Shown: piece by piece, positions 55,227-64,000 of the stretch
How positions within the stretch are numbered: position 1 is the stretch's first letter
Layout: each line of letters starts with the position of its first letter
Assembly: GCF_003112675.1 (NCBI RefSeq)
Contig: NZ_BFAY01000011.1
Span: 868,001 to 932,000 of the forward strand
Origin: Leptospira johnsonii
Lineage (GTDB): Bacteria; Spirochaetota; Leptospiria; Leptospirales; Leptospiraceae
DNA: 64,000 nt
Direction: 5' to 3'
The notes under the pieces: generated by a model
What the model was told of the DNA's origin: nothing
Database searches by the model: none
The model's input: only the letters and a program-made list of their open reading frames with translations
Position numbers and translations under genes: made by a program

Positions 55227-57197
55227 TTAATACTCTTTTCTTTCCAATTCTTCCTTAGTTGGAAACACCAAATTCTGATTCATCAATTCGTGGCTAAGAT
55301 TCAAAAACGCTCTCGCCTTATTGAAATGTGAATCACAGATCTTAGGTTGAGTATCACAAAGACTCACTTCTTCCCTCGGACCTTTTGCAGAATATTTTAA
55401 GTTACGATTTCCATCCACGAAATGAATGTAAAATAGATCCGACTCGATCCAACCGATCAAATTTCCGTAAGCAAAGTACGCGGACTCTGTCTTTTTAGGA
55501 GCCAGCAAATTTCTTCCCATAGCGGAAAAGTACGCCTCCTTGCCGACAAGGCCCAAGATCGTAGGGATCACGTCCAATTGGGAAGCATCTCTATCGTCGA
55601 TCGCAGGTAATATTCTCCCGGGAGAATATATTAAAAACGGAATATTTCTATCTTCATAATAGTCCAAATAACGATGGTGAGTATGATCCGCCACGAAAAC
55701 AAAGATCGTATTATCGAAGTATTTTGATTTTTCGGCACGGTCCATAAAGTCTCGGACTGCCCAATCCGCATAATGATACACGTTTAGATATTCAAAGTCT
55801 CTCTCGTCCTCATTAAAGATCCTGAACTTAGGATCGGGAGCACGATACGGATAATGTGTAGATAAAGTAAGAGAAACTCCCAAAAAAGGCTTTTTGGATT
55901 CTGAAATTTTTTCATGCAGCACTTGAAGCACATCTGCATCATCATAACCCCAGGCTCCGATCTTAAATCTGTTCAGTTTAGCGATCTCTTTTTCGCCCAG
56001 CACAGAATCGAATCCCCAATGAGGCATTAAAGTTGCTTTATTATCAAAACTTAAATCTCCGCCGGTCACAAAGAATGTATCGTAACCCAATCCTTTGAAG
56101 ATATTTCCTATCCCGGAAAAATTTCCCAATACTTGGTGGGTCCGAACCACAGTCAATCCAGGTCGATCCGGTAAACCGGTCAGGATGGACATCATACCAT
56201 TAGTAGTCCTTCCCCCTGATGCAAAAAATCGAGTATAAAATCTCCCTTTTCTTAAAAGCTTATTAAAATTAGGAGTGAGCTCTTTTCCGAAAACCTTTCC
56301 ATCGCTGATCGGATCTATAAATTTTCCGGTCCAGTTTTCCAGAAGTATCAAAACTATATTCGGAGGTTTTCCGTTATTGGTTTGTTTCTGTTTTCTTAAT
56401 AGAGGATATTTTTTCCCTATAAATTCGGCACCTTCATAGGAGATCTCTTCTCTAACAATACGGACGGATTCCTTGGTTTCCAACTTCAGATAATTCGGAA
56501 TGGACTGACTTTTCAAATCCATGATAGAAGTGAATACGCCATTCAACGCAATATTATTCACAAAAGAATGTCCTGAAACAATCGCATTACTCGCTCTTAG
56601 AGGAGTTTCTTGAACTCCTCCTCGGATCGCAAAAACGACCAGAACCAAAACGACGAAGGAAAGGATAGAGTCCCTTTTCCAAGATTCCGGTTCGTGTTTA
56701 TATGGATTGAATCTTAAGAAAAGATAAGTAGATAATGGCAAAAATACCAAAATCAAAAGAGAAGCAACTACAGCCAGTAAAGGGTTCTGTTCAAAGGCGG
56801 ATTTTAAGATCACACCCATATCCTTTCCTATAAATACAAAACCCTCGTATCCTATGTGTTTGTTCGCATTCTCAAAATAAACTATATCAGCGATCAAATG
56901 AGAAAGCATCCAGACGCTGATCAAGATCGGAAAGTATCCCCAGAAAAAATTGAAAAACTTAAAACGATTTAAATAAGGAAGACAGGAAAGAAAAGCGAAC
57001 GGTCCCAAGATCATTCCGATTACAGAAATATCGAACCTAAGCCCTACCAAGACCGCCCACAAAATATCCTTGGTTTCTGCACCTTCCAATCTATAGGAAT
57101 ACACCCAAAGAAAAGCTGCTTTATAAAAAATTAGAATGAGAACAAAGTAGATGGCGTATCCGCCGATCAATTTAAGATTGCTTGGTAAACGTTTCAT
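55227..57197 (-). CDS. LTA synthase family membrane sulfatase
   Basis: The 656-residue product is read from ATG 57197, with gga 4 bases upstream; a TTG at 57206 is possible. It has about five N-terminal membrane helices. The periplasmic domain includes NIVLILLENWTGKFIDPISD, a nucleophile region GGRTTNGMMSILTGLPDRPG, LTLSTHYPYRAPDP, and VFVADHTHHRYLDYYE (metal ligands). It resembles LtaS-type proteins; in Gram-negative bacteria these may transfer phosphoglycerol to glycans. It is a distant paralogue of the 44802-46769 protein. It converges with the AsmA-like gene, with stops adjacent. Confidence 0.87.
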   Translation of the reverse strand: MKRLPSNLKLIGGYAIYFVLILIFYKAAFLWVYSYRLEGAETKDILWAVLVGLRFDISVIGMILGPFAFLSCLPYLNRFKFFNFFWGYFPILISVWMLSHLIADIVYFENANKHIGYEGFVFIGKDMGVILKSAFEQNPLLAVVASLLILVFLPLSTYLFLRFNPYKHEPESWKRDSILSFVVLVLVVFAIRGGVQETPLRASNAIVSGHSFVNNIALNGVFTSIMDLKSQSIPNYLKLETKESVRIVREEISYEGAEFIGKKYPLLRKQKQTNNGKPPNIVLILLENWTGKFIDPISDGKVFGKELTPNFNKLLRKGRFYTRFFASGGRTTNGMMSILTGLPDRPGLTVVRTHQVLGNFSGIGNIFKGLGYDTFFVTGGDLSFDNKATLMPHWGFDSVLGEKEIAKLNRFKIGAWGYDDADVLQVLHEKISESKKPFLGVSLTLSTHYPYRAPDPKFRIFNEDERDFEYLNVYHYADWAVRDFMDRAEKSKYFDNTIFVFVADHTHHRYLDYYEDRNIPFLIYSPGRILPAIDDRDASQLDVIPTILGLVGKEAYFSAMGRNLLAPKKTESAYFAYGNLIGWIESDLFYIHFVDGNRNLKYSAKGPREEVSLCDTQPKICDSHFNKARAFLNLSHELMNQNLVFPTKEELERKEY

Positions 57198-57279
57198 CTT
57201 TTCCAATAGATTAGAATTTTAGAGAGCCTGTCGGGCAAGACAAAAAAGAGAGATGTCTGTTACCAATCGAAGTCAAATT

Positions 57280-59190
57280 TTAATCCAGATCCAAACCTTC
57301 TAATCTCAAAACTTCCAAAGCGTTGCTGGATTGGACTATACCTGATCTTATCTTAAAATCGAAAGTCATTTTGCCGTTCTCAATTTCTTCTCTAAAATGA
57401 AACAAAGAAAGCTCTGGTAAATCGGCTAATTCCAGATCATGAGTGGTAATGATCCCGAATACTCCATACTGTCTTAACTTTTTCAAGATCCCTTTGCAGG
57501 CAATTGTTCTCTCTCTGGAATTTGTGCCTTTTAAGATCTCATCTAATAGAACTAATCTGCCCTTTTGAGAATTCTTAATATCTTGTAATATCCTTCCCAA
57601 GCGTCTTACTTCCGCGTAGAAGAAAGAGATCCCTTCCTCTACCGAATCTTCGTTTCGGATACTAGAATGTACTTCTAAGATAGGAGTGATAAATTCGGAA
57701 GCGGGTACTGGTCCCCCTGCCATCGCAAAAATTCCGGAAATTCCCAACGCTCTTAAGTAAGTGGTTTTCCCAGACATATTCGATCCGGTTAAAAGAAGAA
57801 GTTTCCCTTGTTGCATAGGCTCCAGATCATTTGCTACCCTTTTGTCGGAAGGGATCAGAGGATGAACAAGATCCTTTGCATAGATCGTTGCATTCGATTT
57901 TTCTAATCTAGGAAATGTAAATCCGGGCTCTATCCAACTCAAATTCGCAAGCGGAAGCAAAGAATCCAACTCAGCAAGGTCAGACATGGATATCTTCAAG
58001 GAGGCTCCGTCCTGATCCCACCAAGATGTATACCTTCTCCAGATCCAAAGATCGAAGAAAAATAAAATATTCAGTAAGGCGTGAGCGAGAGGAGACTGAG
58101 TATAAGCCGCCAAATTGGAAATTTTAAGGAATTGTTTCCAAGAGTTTTTTAGTTCCTTCTTCTTCCAATTGGAAAGAAAGACTTCTCCTTTCGTTCCGGA
58201 AAGATTGGAAGAACGGATATAGAGCAGAAGTTTTCCTAACTCCTCCAACGTTTCAGAATCTTCTGCAATGGGTTGTAACATTTTTAAGGATCTATTTCTA
58301 TAAGATCCGAAAAATGCAGAATGAAGAATGAAAATCCCAAATCCCCAGGTTTGCCCGAATAGAAAACTTCCTAATACTAAAAGCCAAACGAGAACTAACC
58401 AAATAGGAAATAAAACTCTAAGCGCTCCTGCTACTTTTCCAAAAGAAAATTTCCAAAAATCATTTGGCGCTTCTTCGAATAGATTAAACGGAAAATTAGT
58501 CTTATTCTTTTCGGAACGTTCCGGTTGTAAATTACCGATCTTAGGAATATAAGAAGGAAGTTTTTCTTCCTCTCCTTCTCTTCTTGCCGGAAAAGAAGCC
58601 TCATACAATCTAAATTGCCTGAGTAACTTTTGGAGCACTCTTGCTTTTTTTGAAAGGCCAATTACTGCGGTTTGTCTTGGGATTACTTTCGATTCTTCAT
58701 GAGTCTCTAAAAAGTATTCTAAAAATCTGGAAGTTCCCTTTTGGATAATAGTGGTGTCTATCCTAGAAAAAATCCCCTTCTCACCTAAAAAATCCAGATC
58801 CTTGGTCCAAGAAGGAAGTCCAGTCTCTAATACCAGATTTTTATAATATTCTCTCTTGGACTTTGGATAATGTTTTCCATCCAATTGGATCCTAGAGATC
58901 TGAGCCGTTAGAAAATCGGTCCAGATATTTAACCTTCTGATCTTCTCCCTTCTTTTTTGGTAGGCAGACAATAAACGATAGAATACTGCTAAGATAAGAA
59001 TCGAAGGCAAATAATATAGATCGGAAACTGTACGTAAAAGATATACTCCGACGATCCAAGCGATAAAGAATAAGAAGGAAAGTATCCTGAAAGTGGATAA
59101 TAAGGAAAGTGTGGATTCTTCCTTTTGGATGATCCTGCCAAGGCGGGAAATTTCGGATCCAAGTCGACGGACCCTATCAAGGGGGTTCAT
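57280..59190 (-). CDS. MutS-like ATPase with membrane helices
   Basis: The 636-residue protein ends in a MutS-type ATPase domain: LLLLTGSNMSGKTTYLRALG (Walker A), MAGGPVPA, SVEEGISFFYAEVRRL, RLVLLDEILKGTNSRE (Walker B) and ITTHDLELADL. It has no mismatch-recognition N-domain of MutS. Instead it has hydrophobic helices at about 43-85 and 260-300 that look membrane-spanning. Such proteins occur in several phyla with unknown roles and are not thought to repair mismatches. The start overlaps the stop of the 77-residue gene upstream (ATGA). Confidence 0.87.
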   Translation of the reverse strand: MNPLDRVRRLGSEISRLGRIIQKEESTLSLLSTFRILSFLFFIAWIVGVYLLRTVSDLYYLPSILILAVFYRLLSAYQKRREKIRRLNIWTDFLTAQISRIQLDGKHYPKSKREYYKNLVLETGLPSWTKDLDFLGEKGIFSRIDTTIIQKGTSRFLEYFLETHEESKVIPRQTAVIGLSKKARVLQKLLRQFRLYEASFPARREGEEEKLPSYIPKIGNLQPERSEKNKTNFPFNLFEEAPNDFWKFSFGKVAGALRVLFPIWLVLVWLLVLGSFLFGQTWGFGIFILHSAFFGSYRNRSLKMLQPIAEDSETLEELGKLLLYIRSSNLSGTKGEVFLSNWKKKELKNSWKQFLKISNLAAYTQSPLAHALLNILFFFDLWIWRRYTSWWDQDGASLKISMSDLAELDSLLPLANLSWIEPGFTFPRLEKSNATIYAKDLVHPLIPSDKRVANDLEPMQQGKLLLLTGSNMSGKTTYLRALGISGIFAMAGGPVPASEFITPILEVHSSIRNEDSVEEGISFFYAEVRRLGRILQDIKNSQKGRLVLLDEILKGTNSRERTIACKGILKKLRQYGVFGIITTHDLELADLPELSLFHFREEIENGKMTFDFKIRSGIVQSSNALEVLRLEGLDLD

Positions 59191-59420
59191 ACCGCTATAG
59201 TAACGTTCTCGTAGTTTTCGGTCTCTCTTTTGTATATTTCATGGTCTAAAAGACGAACCAAGGAACCGACGTCTTGCATCAACCATCTGGAGACCATTTT
59301 GCCCCTATCGCGGCCCAAAAATTTGTCCACGTAGACGTAACCGAATAGATCCGTTCCGTACTCGTATACGACGAATCTCCCCGATCTTTTGCCGGTCCTA
59401 TTTTCCAGACGGATCTGCAT
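59187..59420 (-). CDS. Small conserved-type hypothetical protein before the MutS-like gene
   Basis: The 77-residue product is read from ATG 59420 (MQIRLENRTGKRSGRFVVYE); the longer frame to 59573 runs across another gene and is unlikely. Basic and aromatic, with FGYVYVDKFLGRDRGKMVSR and a C-terminal MQDVGSLVRLLDHEIYKRET. No family recognised. Its stop overlaps the MutS-like start by 4 bases, indicating coupling. It is divergent from the gene at 59585. Confidence 0.6.
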   Translation of the reverse strand: MQIRLENRTGKRSGRFVVYEYGTDLFGYVYVDKFLGRDRGKMVSRWLMQDVGSLVRLLDHEIYKRETENYENVTIAV

Positions 59421-59584
59421 TTTAACCGAATTTACTCCGTACTTTCTTTTCGTACAAGAAAAAAAATATCTCAAGTATTTTCGCAAAGTCCCGAAGTACA
59501 GTTTGGGAGAAAGCTTCCTTTCCAAGGATGGAAACCCGGAACTTTCTCCCTTTTTTCCCGAATGGGGTCGCACGGAGGCGATTT

Positions 59585-59791
59585 ATGATATATCCCGAAA
59601 TGGATCCGGATCTACGGAGTTCCTTCGCAAAAATCGGAAAAACCTTTGCAAACCTTACAAACGATACCGCTTTACCAGAGTTCGGTCTTAAAGCGGGAAA
59701 TTTGTTGGATAGAAAACAAATGAAAATCCTAGTCGAAATTCGCAAAAGAAGGATCAATTCCAAACAATGGAATAGTTTCCAAAAAGATTAA
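59585..59791 (+). CDS. Small hypothetical protein (68 residues)
   Basis: The ATG at 59585 follows a strong ggagg Shine-Dalgarno (59574-59578) by 6 bases. The protein reads MIYPEMDPDLRSSFAKIG, then KTFANLTNDTALPEFGLKAG, ending in a Lys/Arg-rich helix (MKILVEIRKRRINSK). It could be a small regulatory or nucleic-acid-binding protein; no family recognised. Divergent from the MutS-like operon. Confidence 0.55.
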   Translation: MIYPEMDPDLRSSFAKIGKTFANLTNDTALPEFGLKAGNLLDRKQMKILVEIRKRRINSKQWNSFQKD

Positions 59792-59812
59792 AACCCAAAC
59801 CAGGAACAAAAA

Positions 59813-59840
59813 AAGCCCCTCGATCTCTCGAGAGGCTTCC
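59813..59840 (-). terminator. Terminator of the caspase-family gene
   Basis: A hairpin of agcccctcga and tcgagaggct (one mismatch) is followed on the minus strand by a T run. It lies 25 bases past the stop at 59864. Confidence 0.75.
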
Positions 59841-59863
59841 TGAAACCTAAATATTCTAGTTTC

Positions 59864-61486
59864 TTAATATTTGGTTTTGGTAGAAGGAAGTTTCACATTC
59901 AGGATAATATCCACTTCCGTTACTTCTCCCTCTCTCACCTTAATATCCGCATTATTCAAGTTCAGATCTTCCGCAAAGGTAGCCTTGATCTCATACTCTC
60001 CCGGTTTCAGGTTCGTAAACCAGAAGTTACCGTTTTGATCAGTATTCAATTTTTGGATACCTGTCACGCTTGTAATCGTAGGCATGAAGATCGGTTGGTT
60101 GATCACAGGATTATCCAAGGTTCTGTAGAATACTTTTCCTCGGATCGCTCCGTAACCTGTCATAGAAGTTACCACTTCCAGATCGTTTCTCTTGTTAGGA
60201 AGAACTGCCTGGGTCTTTTGGACTTCTGGGTAATCATCCGCTTGGATGGTTACCTTATGAACTCCGGCAGGTACACCTTTAACGGTTAAAGTATAAGTCG
60301 CACCTGGGGTCAATTTCCCCATTCTTTTGACCGCTCCCCAATAATTAGAAGATTCGGTTGTGATCGTCTTATCCACTTCCTTATCGTCGATGAGTACTCT
60401 GATCGAACGATTCCCCACTCTCTTCTTACCGGAAGTCAAACGGATCTCAGGTGGAAGATCGGACACCGCATAAGCTCTGTCTTGGATAATAGTGGTTTTG
60501 ATCACCAGATCACCTTTCAGATTTGTAGGAACAACTGGAGGTTCTTCGTTAGTGACGACAGGAGTTTCGGGCTCAGGTTTAGGAGGTTGTACATCCGGAA
60601 CTGGAGTTGGATTTACAGGAGGTTTAACAGGCTCCACAGGTTTTGGAGGTTCTGGCTTTTTTTCTCCAGCCAAAAAGATACCCGACGCGTTACCCGAAAT
60701 CTGAGGCACTTGTTCGTGATCATACTTTTTAGCCATATTAACTGTTTCGTCTTTAGAAGCGAAGAATGCTTCGAGCGCAGTGATCACGTTGTCCTGATTT
60801 AAGTCTCCGCTAGAAAGAGCTTTTCCGAAATTATAAGTGAAGATCCCGTGATTGATTGTTCCGCCGACTTCGATCGCAGTTTGGTTATCATCCGCACTGG
60901 AAATGATAGCCTTATCTTGGAAGAAGAAGTCCTGAGAGTCTTGTTTAACTGTTCCATCACTTCCTTCTGGAATTGGAACATTCGCAGAACCTCTGGTTGC
61001 TTTTCCTTTTTTAGCGATCCCTCCAGAGAAGCAGCAGTCGAAAACGAAAACTGTCTTAGGGGATTTGATACCTTCTAGATAATCGTTCAATTCATCGTCG
61101 GAAAGGTGAGGCCTATCATAACAGATGATCAGGTTTCTCATTCCGTTCTTTGCTTTTTCATCTCTTTGAAAAGCGCCGTGACCGGAGAAATAAAGAAATA
61201 CAGTATCATCCGCTTTTGCTTTGGAAGCAAGAGCCTTAATTTCTTTCTGGATATTGTCTTTGGTTACATCTTTACCCAAAACAATTTTGATCTCGTCGAA
61301 TTTTCCTACACGTTTGATCTCATCGTGTAGATATTTGGCATCCGCCTCACAAAGATTTAACTCAGGAATTCCGGCTTTGTTTCCTTTATAGTTGGATCCG
61401 AAGATAAGGCCTAACCTTTTCTGTGCGAACACATCTGTGGAAAACAAAAAGAGGGAAATTCCGATTATGGAAATTAAGGATTTCAA
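59864..61486 (-). CDS. Secreted caspase-family (C14) protein with C-terminal regulatory-type domain
   Basis: The 540-residue protein starts with TTG at 61486, preceded by aggagg. It has a signal peptide ([16 protein letters not shown]). The caspase/metacaspase-type domain (25-280) has the dyad H103 in YFSGHGAF and C152 in VFDCCFSGG, so it is predicted active. A proline/valine-rich linker (280-330) is followed by beta domains. One of these, [20 protein letters not shown] and [20 protein letters not shown], resembles carboxypeptidase-regulatory-like domains. Metacaspases cut after Arg or Lys in eukaryotes; bacterial relatives (orthocaspases) are little studied. Export means it probably acts in the periplasm or outside the cell. 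Confidence 0.88.
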   Translation of the reverse strand: MKSLISIIGISLFLFSTDVFAQKRLGLIFGSNYKGNKAGIPELNLCEADAKYLHDEIKRVGKFDEIKIVLGKDVTKDNIQKEIKALASKAKADDTVFLYFSGHGAFQRDEKAKNGMRNLIICYDRPHLSDDELNDYLEGIKSPKTVFVFDCCFSGGIAKKGKATRGSANVPIPEGSDGTVKQDSQDFFFQDKAIISSADDNQTAIEVGGTINHGIFTYNFGKALSSGDLNQDNVITALEAFFASKDETVNMAKKYDHEQVPQISGNASGIFLAGEKKPEPPKPVEPVKPPVNPTPVPDVQPPKPEPETPVVTNEEPPVVPTNLKGDLVIKTTIIQDRAYAVSDLPPEIRLTSGKKRVGNRSIRVLIDDKEVDKTITTESSNYWGAVKRMGKLTPGATYTLTVKGVPAGVHKVTIQADDYPEVQKTQAVLPNKRNDLEVVTSMTGYGAIRGKVFYRTLDNPVINQPIFMPTITSVTGIQKLNTDQNGNFWFTNLKPGEYEIKATFAEDLNLNNADIKVREGEVTEVDIILNVKLPSTKTKY

Positions 61487-61804
61487 TCAGAGCCTCCTGG
61501 CTTGGGTGTCTCAAAATAGCAAAAAGCTAGGCTTTGTCATTATTTTTTTGCCCTAAGGATAGATACCTTCTTAGAGCAAGCGCCGGACTTAAGACCTGGG
61601 ATTTTCCGATTTTTTTTCCAAACTTAGGTAGATTTTAGGCTCTCCGGCAAGAAATTTCCAAATTATGTTCCTGTGGGTCTTAGATTCAATTTGAAACGAT
61701 CTAAAATTTTCTTAATCCTTAGAGATTCCACTACTAGATTCCGACTGAAATCGATAAAATCGGCATCATATTTTTGTCTAAAATACGCGAGGTATTTAGT
61801 ACGT
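61487..61804. other. Divergent intergenic region between the caspase gene and the DoxX-like gene
   Basis: Nothing is recognised beyond the caspase ribosome-binding site (aggagg at the left edge) and AT-rich sequence likely to hold two divergent promoters. A GTG-initiated extension of the DoxX-like frame (from 61673) is probably not translated. Confidence 0.4.
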
Positions 61805-62173
61805 ATGGTACGAAAGATTCTTTTTTATTTGATGGTTGTATTTTATCTCTTAGCCGGGTCTGCACATTTTATTATCCCAGAATTTTATTACGGAATGATG
61901 CCTCCCTATATACCCTATCATTATGAGGTGAATATACTTGCAGGAGTCACCGAAATCTTACTCGCTCTTGCGTTACTTCCCTCATCCACAAGAGTGTCTG
62001 CTGCCTGGGGAATTATCATACTCTTAATCGCAGTTTTCCCTGCAAATATACAAATGAGTTTGAACGCTTACGAATCGAAAGATCCTAAATTTCTCTTAAC
62101 ATTGATTCGACTTCCGTTCCAAATATTATTCCTATCTTGGGCATGGATGTTTACGAAAAAGGATTCTGTTTAA
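61805..62173 (+). CDS. DoxX-like membrane protein
   Basis: The 122-residue product is read from ATG 61805; the longer GTG frame from 61673 lacks family features. Four membrane helices are visible: ILFYLMVVFYLLAGSAHFI, the region after YHYEVNILAGVTEILLALAL, AAWGIIILLIAVFPANI and LIRLPFQILFLSWAWMF. The pattern of GxAHF...PPYIP and AGVxEILLGxxL fits DoxX-like proteins. Function in this family is loosely linked to redox or membrane processes. It is followed by a bidirectional terminator. Confidence 0.78.
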   Translation: MVRKILFYLMVVFYLLAGSAHFIIPEFYYGMMPPYIPYHYEVNILAGVTEILLALALLPSSTRVSAAWGIIILLIAVFPANIQMSLNAYESKDPKFLLTLIRLPFQILFLSWAWMFTKKDSV

Positions 62174-62200
62174 ATAAATCACAAAGATCGTTAAAAATAA

Positions 62201-62226
62201 AAAAGGCCGGAATATTCCGGCCTTTT
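62201..62226. terminator. Bidirectional terminator between the DoxX-like gene and ilvC
   Basis: A perfect 26-base palindrome centred on aatatt, with outer aaaaggccgg/ccggcctttt arms and A/T runs on both sides, lies between the two convergent genes. Confidence 0.92.
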
Positions 62227-62250
62227 GCATCCAAGTATTTTAGGATTTTA

Positions 62251-63285
<1,035 letters not shown>

Positions 63286-63447
63286 TTACCCTGCGATTTG
63301 GAATGAGACTTAATGCCAAAGGCTTGGTCTCGAATTTTAGGAGTTCCTGAGTATGGCAGGCGCATTGAAAACGGAAGTTGAACCGATTTCTAAAGGTCGT
63401 TTTTACAAAACATTGTGAAATGGCCCATTCCACAATCTAAATTTGTT

Positions 63448-64000
63448 TCAGTAGCCCTTCGATTTCAAGAGTTCGTCCAACTTTCTGACTCCTGGGTTCT
63501 CTCCGTCTATGGACTCTGCTGCTTCTAGAATAGAACGTGCCTCTTCGAAACGACCTAATAGTCTATAATTGTCCGCAAGATTGATCAGGTTCGCAAGACG
63601 ATGAGGTTGGGAACTACGAACCTTCTCCGCAGCTTGGCTCGACTTTGCATATTCTTTCAAATGTTTATAACATACGGAAAGTAAGAACCAAACATTCGGG
63701 GAATCGGAATCCAACTCTAAATATTTTTCAAACCAACGAGAAGAAGGATCATACTCCTTTCGATCATAATACACTTGTCCCAATAATCTCGCGGCAGCTT
63801 TGAAAGAAGGGACAGAATGTAACGCTTCTTCCAATAATACTACTGCGGTGCCGATCTCTCTTTGTTGTAATAATGCCTTGGCCTCGGTGTATTTTCTTAA
63901 TACAGATTCCGGGATACTAGTTTTAGATTCTGTAATATTCGGAGAAAGTTTTTCATGAAATCCGATGCGTATCAACGAGAGATCGTCGGACAATGCACCC
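63448..64000 (-). CDS. TPR-repeat protein, probable C-terminus of a SpoIIE-type phosphatase (cut by window end)
   Basis: The frame is open to the window edge, so the TTG at 63993 is not a reliable start. The first residues, LSDDLSLIRIGF, fit the last metal-binding strand of SpoIIE/PP2C phosphatases (DDxSL). After a linker come TPR repeats: KYTEAKALLQQREIGTAVVL, FKAAARLLGQVYYDRKEYDP, NVWFLLSVCYKHLKEYAKSS and NLADNYRLLGRFEEARSILE. TPRs usually bind protein partners. If correct, this is a regulatory phosphatase with a protein-interaction tail. Confidence 0.65.
   Translation of the reverse strand, partial: GALSDDLSLIRIGFHEKLSPNITESKTSIPESVLRKYTEAKALLQQREIGTAVVLLEEALHSVPSFKAAARLLGQVYYDRKEYDPSSRWFEKYLELDSDSPNVWFLLSVCYKHLKEYAKSSQAAEKVRSSQPHRLANLINLADNYRLLGRFEEARSILEAAESIDGENPGVRKLDELLKSKGY

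Noticed and set aside
59422..59763. Minus-strand frame of 113 codons opposite the 68-residue gene
   Set aside because: No start signal or family features; it overlaps a plus-strand frame with a strong ribosome-binding site.
60492..60704. Glycine-rich plus-strand frame within the caspase gene
   Set aside because: It is the antisense of the proline-rich linker, which naturally reads as glycine-rich sequence.

Overview
The window looks like a chromosomal segment of a Leptospira-type spirochaete. Base composition is moderate to low in G+C (about 40 % by eye). It encodes a diderm envelope (FadL-like porin, LpxL/HtrB-type acyltransferase, AsmA-like protein), many short spirochaetal lipoproteins with relaxed lipoboxes, a MotB motor protein, 7TM-DISM and SpoIIE-type regulators, a cobalamin riboswitch and frequent TTG/GTG starts. 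The full sulfate-assimilation operon and the base composition suggest a saprophytic or intermediate-clade leptospire rather than L. interrogans. That placement is inference from content, not a database match. I see no insertion sequence, prophage or CRISPR array. The gene order looks like vertically inherited core and accessory chromosome.

Layout. 1-6257: a truncated GMC oxidoreductase, tRNA-Ser(GGA), a DUF2905 membrane protein with a PLP aminotransferase, a membrane-bound AraC-type regulator, a structured RNA candidate with a strong terminator, and an NTF2-like protein paired with an ECF sigma factor. 6279-14424 (minus strand): M14 peptidase, lipoproteins, MotB with an upstream partner, a DUF455 ferritin-like protein with an RsbW-like kinase, and gltX. 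14652-18178: a compact type IIA topoisomerase pair with T4-like features. 18240-24143: flavin amine oxidase, then a cobalamin riboswitch leading two lipoproteins and cobT-cobS-cobC. 24182-29104: a VWA protein facing two tandem DUF4139 (MuiA-like) proteins. 29223-38102: sterol-desaturase-like hydroxylase, FadL-like porin, ClC channel with CBS domains, CPBP protease, LysM/M23 endopeptidase and a beta-propeller protein.

38146-44121 is a minus-strand operon cysH-cysD-cysN-cobA-sirC-cysI. Its genes mostly overlap by a few bases, and it covers sulfate activation, APS reduction, siroheme synthesis and sulfite reduction. Upstream lies a 680-base gene-free stretch with a TTGGAC-type inverted repeat close to cysH. 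44802-57197 is envelope-related: two membrane sulfatase/LTA-synthase-like enzymes, an acyltransferase, a CrtC/AttH lipocalin-like protein, oppBCDF without a binding protein, and an AsmA-like protein. 57280-64000: a membrane-anchored MutS-like ATPase with small neighbours, a secreted caspase-family protein, a DoxX-like membrane protein, ilvC, and the C-terminal part of a probable SpoIIE phosphatase with TPR repeats.

The parts most worth a second look are the structured RNA near 4.7-4.9 kb, the T4-like topoisomerase pair, the B12-controlled lipoproteins, the putative sulfur operator, the membrane MutS protein and the secreted caspase. All functional statements come from reading translated motifs and gene context; no searches were run.
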